This document shows, piece by piece, positions 59,761 to 64,000 of a stretch of 64,000 nucleotides of DNA (positions are counted from its first letter, which is position 1; each line of letters begins with the position of its first letter). The notes under the pieces are model-generated. The model saw only the letters and a program-made list of their open reading frames with translations, did no database searches and was not told the origin of the DNA. Origin of the DNA: Eopsaltria australis (taxonomy: Eukaryota > Chordata > Aves > Passeriformes > Petroicidae); contig JAVTVJ010000571.1 of NCBI GenBank assembly GCA_034509425.1, positions 19,118 to 83,117 of the forward strand. The letters are read 5' to 3'. The position numbers and the translations under genes are program-made.

Positions 59761-60223
59761 CTGGGAAAAGACTGAAGTAGATAATAAGAGTAACATTGCC
59801 TTTAAGAAATTGATTGACTGATATAAGTTTTAAAAATAGATGATGAATGAAGTTTATTAAGATAAGCTTGATAGTTTTAATAGTTATTACAATCATAAGA
59901 GTACAAGTGCCATAAGTTCAGTTGAGTTTAAGTGTTGCTAAATTTAAGTGATGTTAGGTTAAAGTTTATTGATTTTAAATTCTGTTAAGCTCTCTTAAGG
60001 TTAGGTTCTGTTAAATTTAAGTTCTGCTAAATATAAGTGTTAAGTTCAAGTGAAGTTAAGTTTAAGTGATTATAGGTAAGTTTTAAGGACTGTTAAAGTT
60101 AAGTGCTGTTAAGTTTCATTTCTGTTAAGTTCAAGTGTCAATTAGTTTATAATGTTAAGTATTTGATAAATAATAGAAAAATGTAAACATGGTCTGGATT
60201 GCTCAAAGAAAAGAAGGGGGATA
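59761..60223 (+). other. E7 3' AT-rich region and polypurine tract
   Basis: Contains degenerate short repeats of TTAAGTTCTGTTAAG/TTTAAGTG type (about 59920-60150) and no gene. It ends with the purine run AAAGAAAAGAAGGGGG (60205-60220) before the LTR. Confidence 0.7.
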
Positions 60224-60581
60224 TGTTGGGAAATGGCCATCTCTGGCTGCACAAACATAAAGTATAAGTGAGCAATCCAGGCCCCATAGACAAGAGTTAG
60301 GCCTCTGCTCAAGGTTATTCTCAAGACAGCTGTGGGAAAGGGAGACATGAAAGCTGAAAACAAGGTGCAGGTGTCCAAAGATTAACTTGGCAGAAGAAAC
60401 TGTTATTGTAGCCTTCTGATAATAATGTAGTGCTCTAATTAGAGAGAGATCCCGTGTGAAACTTCTGTAAGTAAATAATATTTTGAGCACGTAAAGTAGT
60501 ATAAGTATGTGCACTGTCGGACAATAAACGAGCTTGATTTATGATTCACATTGGATCGTCGTCTTGCTCCTCTCGCCGACA
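60224..60581 (+). repeat. 3' LTR of E7 (alpha-type)
   Basis: TGTTGGGAAATGGCC ... TCTCGCCGACA, 358 bp; very close to 2914-3274, closer than to the 5' LTR at 53668. This suggests that the 3' part of E7 and the left-hand element share a recent ancestor. Confidence 0.9.
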
Positions 60582-60925
60582 ATGTCTCACCTGTAGTAGA
60601 CTGAACTCTTGAGAATTCTGATTCAACTTTTCCTGAGGATGTTGTAAAAGCTGTGGTAAACTAATTTTAAAAGTTTTAATTCCCTTTAGTGTGTTTTGTT
60701 GTGTAAATCCAGATTTGGTAGGTTTCAGTCCTGAAACCAATTCTGCTGCTTGTGTCTTGTGGGGAGGCCCTCCCGTCTGTTGTTGTAGTAAAAGCCTCTC
60801 CTTAGTGCTTTGTGCGGAGCCTAAAAAACTCCTGTTTGGAGGGGACGCACGCCCCTACTTTGTGTTGTGTCTTGTGTGAAGTCAGATTTGTCCTAAAGTC
60901 AGTCTGTGACATACCCTTAGAGAAA
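60582..60925 (+). other. E8 leader
   Basis: About 340 bp of U/G-rich noncoding DNA between the E7 LTR and the gag ATG (60926). No primer site or LTR end is found. It is not similar by eye to the E3/E6 leaders. Confidence 0.5.
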
Positions 60926-62431
60926 ATGGTTGTCCCGGGTAGTCAGTGTAAAGACAATGTTTTACTATCTTTTCTTGAAAAATTTGATAGTCGCCCTGCT
61001 CCTCCAGGTCTAGAGTGGGCACAAAGAAATTGGGATAATGAGCATGCAATAATAGACCGCATTACCAGTTTGCGAGCTGAAAAAAGGTCTCGACCAGGCA
61101 AAGATAAATCTGTTGTTTGTGCTGTACTGGGAGCTGCCTTAGCTGCTGCTATAAGAGAAAAATCCCAATGAAACACCAAAAATGCAGAGACCCTACATTC
61201 CCTGCAAGATTTAGTAAAAGTGCTGCAAAATCAATTAAGAGAGGAAAGGTGTCACTCTGAACGGCTCAGAGCAGCTCTCACTGAGCATCTAGAAAATATG
61301 AACTCCAAAGAAGCCCATAAAGACCCTTTGTATCCTCATCAATATTTAAAAGAGGCTGAAAAACATTTAGACCAATTAGATATTAAAAAATTACGGCCAT
61401 TGGTTAAAACTGAGTATCAATATGAGGGCATAGATGATGCCTTCCCTTGTATAATTACCAAAGAAATACCCTATACTCCTACTGAATTGGCTAAATTACA
61501 AAAGGAATACAGTCGGACTCAGAAGGAGTCTGAGACAGAATATGTGTGGAGAGTCTCCCTTACGGGAGGAGACCGCATCATGCTAACTGAGGCAGAGTCA
61601 GAGGGCTACTGGGGACCTGGGGTCTTCTTAACTACAGGTAATAAAAGAGCTCCCTGGTCCCTCACCCAAAGGGCTGCCTACTGGGCTGGGGGCCTGAGTT
61701 CCCTGGAAAGGGGCGACCCAATTGCCATAGTTACTTCTATGGATCAATTGACTGAAAGTGTCCAGAAAGCCGCCTGTCTGCAATTAATGCATCAGCGTGT
61801 ATTAGAACCTGATAAAGGCTCCCCAATGTCCATGCCAGTGGACCCAGATCGTTTGACTCCGCTCATATGAGGCCTCCCAGACTCTTTAAAGACTCTAGCA
61901 ATTCACTTGCAAGATCAAATCCGCTCTGTTCTAACTGGTAGTAGTGAGGCCCCTGCCTTTGATCACATGCTCTCAGGCAGGCCAAGGGGAAAATTGTGGA
62001 CTTGGCGGGAGGTTGCCCAAGAGCTGATTAATTATGGCAGGCGTTTTGGATCCCCTAATTCAGTACCCTCTAGATCTGAGTCTAAGACTGCCATCTGTCG
62101 GGCTCAGTGGAGAACTACAGCTGCTCACCAGGGAAAGGCACCCAGAAACCCCCGCTCCCCCAGGCGAGCACAAAGCCAAAAGGAACAAGCACTTGAGAAG
62201 CAAGAGAGAAATGCTCTCTGGATTCAGGGCTTAGAGAAGGGCATTCCCCGAGGCCTCATGGATGGCCAACCTACCTCAACTTTAAAGTTACTGATTGAAA
62301 GCTGGATAGATTCCTCATCCAAGCCTAACCCTCCCCCATCTACAAGTTCTGAGCCTACTGCTCCGCCGATTGGAGCACTGATTGACTTAGGCAGGCAGGA
62401 GTCGGGAAACTTCTCAGGCCGTCCCCAGTAA
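60926..62431 (+). pseudogene. gag: E8 gag, one frame with two TGA stops
   Basis: A single register runs from ATG 60926 to TAA 62431, crossed only by TGA at 61169-61171 and 61868-61870; at the second, E3 and E6 have an Arg codon, so a CpG-decay-type change is likely. Order: PGLEWAQRNWDNE, GKDKSVVCAVLGAAL, coiled-coil-like LQDLVKVLQNQLREERC, SLTGGDRIMLTEAESEGYW, DPIAIVTSMDQLTESVQKA, WREVAQELINYGRR, basic RNPRSPRRAQS, and GIPRGLMDG. No CCHC knuckles. Confidence 0.8.
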
Positions 62432-62493
62432 GTTAGCCGGGGGATGGGCAGTGGAGAAACCTTAGAAGGCTCACAGAAAACTTATCTGGGGAC

Positions 62494-62781
62494 ATGATGA
62501 TAACCTTTCCTATAGGTCCCCATAGGACCCCTGTTACTTTCTTGCTTGACACAGGAGCACAAATATCAGCTTTGCAAACTAATGATGCTGTACGGTGTGG
62601 CATTGTGCCTGACAAAAAAGGACTCATGGTAGCAGATGCATTTGGTAATTTGCAAACACAACCTGCTGCCAAGGTAAAATGTTGGCTACCAGGAGAGGTC
62701 AGTATCACTGAAACACTGATGGTTATTGGCCCATTCCCTGTTAATTTGCTAGGCTTAGACATCTTGAAAGGTAAATCCTAG
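62494..62781 (+). CDS. pro: E8 protease
   Basis: In the -1 register relative to gag. LLDTGAQISAL (active site D-T-G at 62548-62556) and NLLGLDILKG near the end are both intact. It ends at a TAG (62779-62781), after which the same register continues into RT, so the stop separates protease and RT. Length (~95 residues) is normal for a retroviral protease. Confidence 0.75.
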   Translation: MMITFPIGPHRTPVTFLLDTGAQISALQTNDAVRCGIVPDKKGLMVADAFGNLQTQPAAKVKCWLPGEVSITETLMVIGPFPVNLLGLDILKGKS

Positions 62782-64000
62782 ATTAATGACAGAGGCAGGC
62801 AGTGGCCTTTTGGTTCAGATTTCTCATCACTTCATCTGTTGCAAGCTGCCCCCCCTCTGCCTCCTTCAAAGGTAACTAACGTAAAACCTTACCCTTTGCC
62901 ACTAGGGGCCAGAGAAGGAATTTCCCCTGTAATATCAGATCTAAAGGAAGATGGGATAATTGTTCCCACTCATTCCCCATACAATTCTCCTGTATGGCCA
63001 GTAAGGAAACCTAATGGAAAATGGCAATTGACAGTAGATTACAGGAAATTAAATGCCAATACAGCACCTTTAACAGCAGCAGTTCCTAACATCGCTGAAT
63101 TAATAGCCACAATACACGAACATGCTCATCCGATCTTAGCCACTATTGATGTTAAAGACATGTTCTTTATGGTCCCACTACAAAAAGATGACCAAGAACG
63201 CTTTGCTTTTATCTGGGAAGGAATACAGTACACGTTTACCCGATTACCACAAGGCTACCGCCACTCTCCCACACTGGCACACTATGCCCTGGCCCAGGAA
63301 CTGTCTTTAATTCCAATAGATAAAGAAGTAAAGAAGTAAAGATCTATCAATACATCAATTGGAAGTCCAGACACTGAGAAAGTAGGAAACACTCAGAACC
63401 GCATCATTAAACACCTTGAGAGTGTAGGTTTACAAATACCAGAAGACAAAATCCAGCATCCCTCCCCTGAAGTTAAATTCCTGGGTATCTGGTGGAAGGG
63501 AGGTGCTGTTTGTATCCCTGCTGAAACATTAACCTCACTAGAGCAAGTAAAGATACCAGAGAACAAAAAGGAACTGCAGCATGTGCTGGGAATTCTAGTC
63601 TTTTGGAGAAAACATATCCCTGATTTCTCAATCATTGCACGGCCTTTATATGATCTGACACATAAAAAGGCAAAATGGGAGTGGGCTCCACTACACAGTG
63701 AGGCCTTAAAATTATTAACTTTTGAAGCTGGCATGCATCAGGTTTTGGGTCCTTTGCATCCTACAGATCCTCTCCTTATAGAATGGGGCTTTGCCTTCTA
63801 TGGTTTGTCAGTCCACATGTGGCAGAAGGGACCTGAGGCTCCCCCTCGCCCCATTGGATTCTACTCTAGGAGTTTCAAAGATGCTGAAAGAAGGTACTCT
63901 GATTGGGAAAAGGGGCTGTTTGTGGTCACTGTTGCATTACAGGAAGCAGAAAAAATCCTCCACCAGCAGCCCATCCTACTCAGGGGACCATTCAGAGTAC
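62782..64000 (+). pseudogene. pol: E8 reverse transcriptase and connection, catalytic loop lost
   Basis: 62839-63339 is open: LPLGAREGISPVI, SPYNSPVWPVRKPNG, LTVDYRKLNA, TIDVKDMFFMV (first Asp), LPQGYRHSPT. At 63340-63370, where E6 reads YQYIDDILVGG, E8 keeps YQYI and then goes straight into later sequence in another frame: the two catalytic Asp codons are deleted. The connection continues (FLGIWWKGG, KHIPDFSIIARPLYDL, SVHMWQKGPE) to the window end without a stop in that frame from about 63365. RNase H and integrase lie beyond. Confidence 0.82.

Larger units (their letters stand above)
53668..60581 (+). mobile_element. E7: rearranged alpharetrovirus-like element
   Basis: LTRs 53668-54032 and 60224-60581 match each other and 2914-3274. 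The primer site is tRNA-Trp type, as in avian alpharetroviruses. The interior is not a simple provirus: leader, gag piece, decayed knuckle remnant, GC-rich DNA, the 2.2-kb segment shared with 741-2913, a polypurine tract, a 41-bp LTR stub, an integrase-env fusion, AT-rich DNA, a second polypurine tract and the 3' LTR. Protease, RT and the integrase core are missing. The flanks TGTAAC (53662-53667) and ATGTCT (60582-60587) do not form a clear 6-bp duplication. Confidence 0.8.
60582..64000 (+). mobile_element. E8: 5'-truncated relative of E3/E6, continues past the window
   Basis: Leader, gag, protease, RT and connection of an E3/E6-type provirus. Its own 5' LTR and primer site are missing; E7's LTR abuts the leader at 60581. 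Sequence is clearly diverged from E3/E6, so it is a sister subfamily. Confidence 0.85.

Noticed and set aside
53661..60587. Target-site duplication for E7 (ATGT on both sides)
   Set aside because: On the left the ATGT is not adjacent to the LTR (AAC intervenes), and the expected 6-bp repeat TGTAAC/ATGTCT does not match.

Overview
The window looks like repeat-rich avian DNA, most likely from a songbird. It has CR1 LINE 3' ends in the usual bird form, a proviral LTR with an alpharetrovirus-type tRNA-Trp primer site, and several endogenous retroviruses (ERVs) stacked end to end and inside one another, with almost no host coding sequence. That density of relatively young ERVs plus tandem repeats is typical of a songbird W chromosome or another ERV-rich, recombination-poor region. 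That placement is inference; the sequence alone does not prove it. Virtually every long open frame is retroviral or a by-product of a minisatellite.

Layout. 1-3639: LTR-X end, a 2.2-kb noncoding segment ending in a polypurine tract and an alpha-type LTR (2914-3274), then a piece of LTR2. 3660-6126: two minisatellites, A (about 68 bp) and B (22 bp). 6127-18288: E2, a minus-strand class III-like (ERV-L/spuma-like) provirus without env, split in its pol by E3 (9498-15511, plus strand), which is flanked by a 5-bp target duplication CAGTT. 18289-23360: E4, a relative of E2 on the minus strand whose 3' LTR is cut off where E2 begins. 23361-28420: satellites B and A again, now inverted, with a solo LTR (24419-25073) carrying a 4-bp duplication. 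28424-32386: inverted LTR-X, GC-rich DNA and more satellite A that switches orientation near 30595. 32387-40590: E5, the best preserved provirus (minus strand): two LTRs, an exact 18-nt tRNA-Phe primer site, gag with one stop codon, a separate pro frame, complete pol, and complete env of the gammaretroviral type. 40591-47475: the only non-ERV stretch, with degenerate tandem repeats, a third minisatellite (C), CR1 pieces and a tandemly duplicated locus with coiled-coil exons on the minus strand. 47476-53667: E6, a decayed but longer relative of E3. 53668-60581: E7, an alpha-type ERV reduced to a gag piece, the 2.2-kb segment and an integrase-env fusion. 60582-64000: E8, a 5'-truncated relative of E3/E6 that runs off the window.

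How parts relate. Three lineages recur. (1) E2/E4: a Gag without CCHC knuckles, preceded by small frames with membrane segments and TQT motifs, and no env. (2) E3/E6/E8: a coiled-coil Gag, a DTG protease, a YIDD reverse transcriptase, and an env in E3/E6. (3) Alpha-type LTR elements at 2914, 53668 and 60224. E5 stands alone as a betaretrovirus-like genome with a gamma-type Env. Most copies are broken. The frames still complete enough to be worth expression checks are E5 pol and env, the 790-codon Gag-Pol frame of E3, the Gag and pre-Gag frames of E2/E4, and the fused frame of E7.
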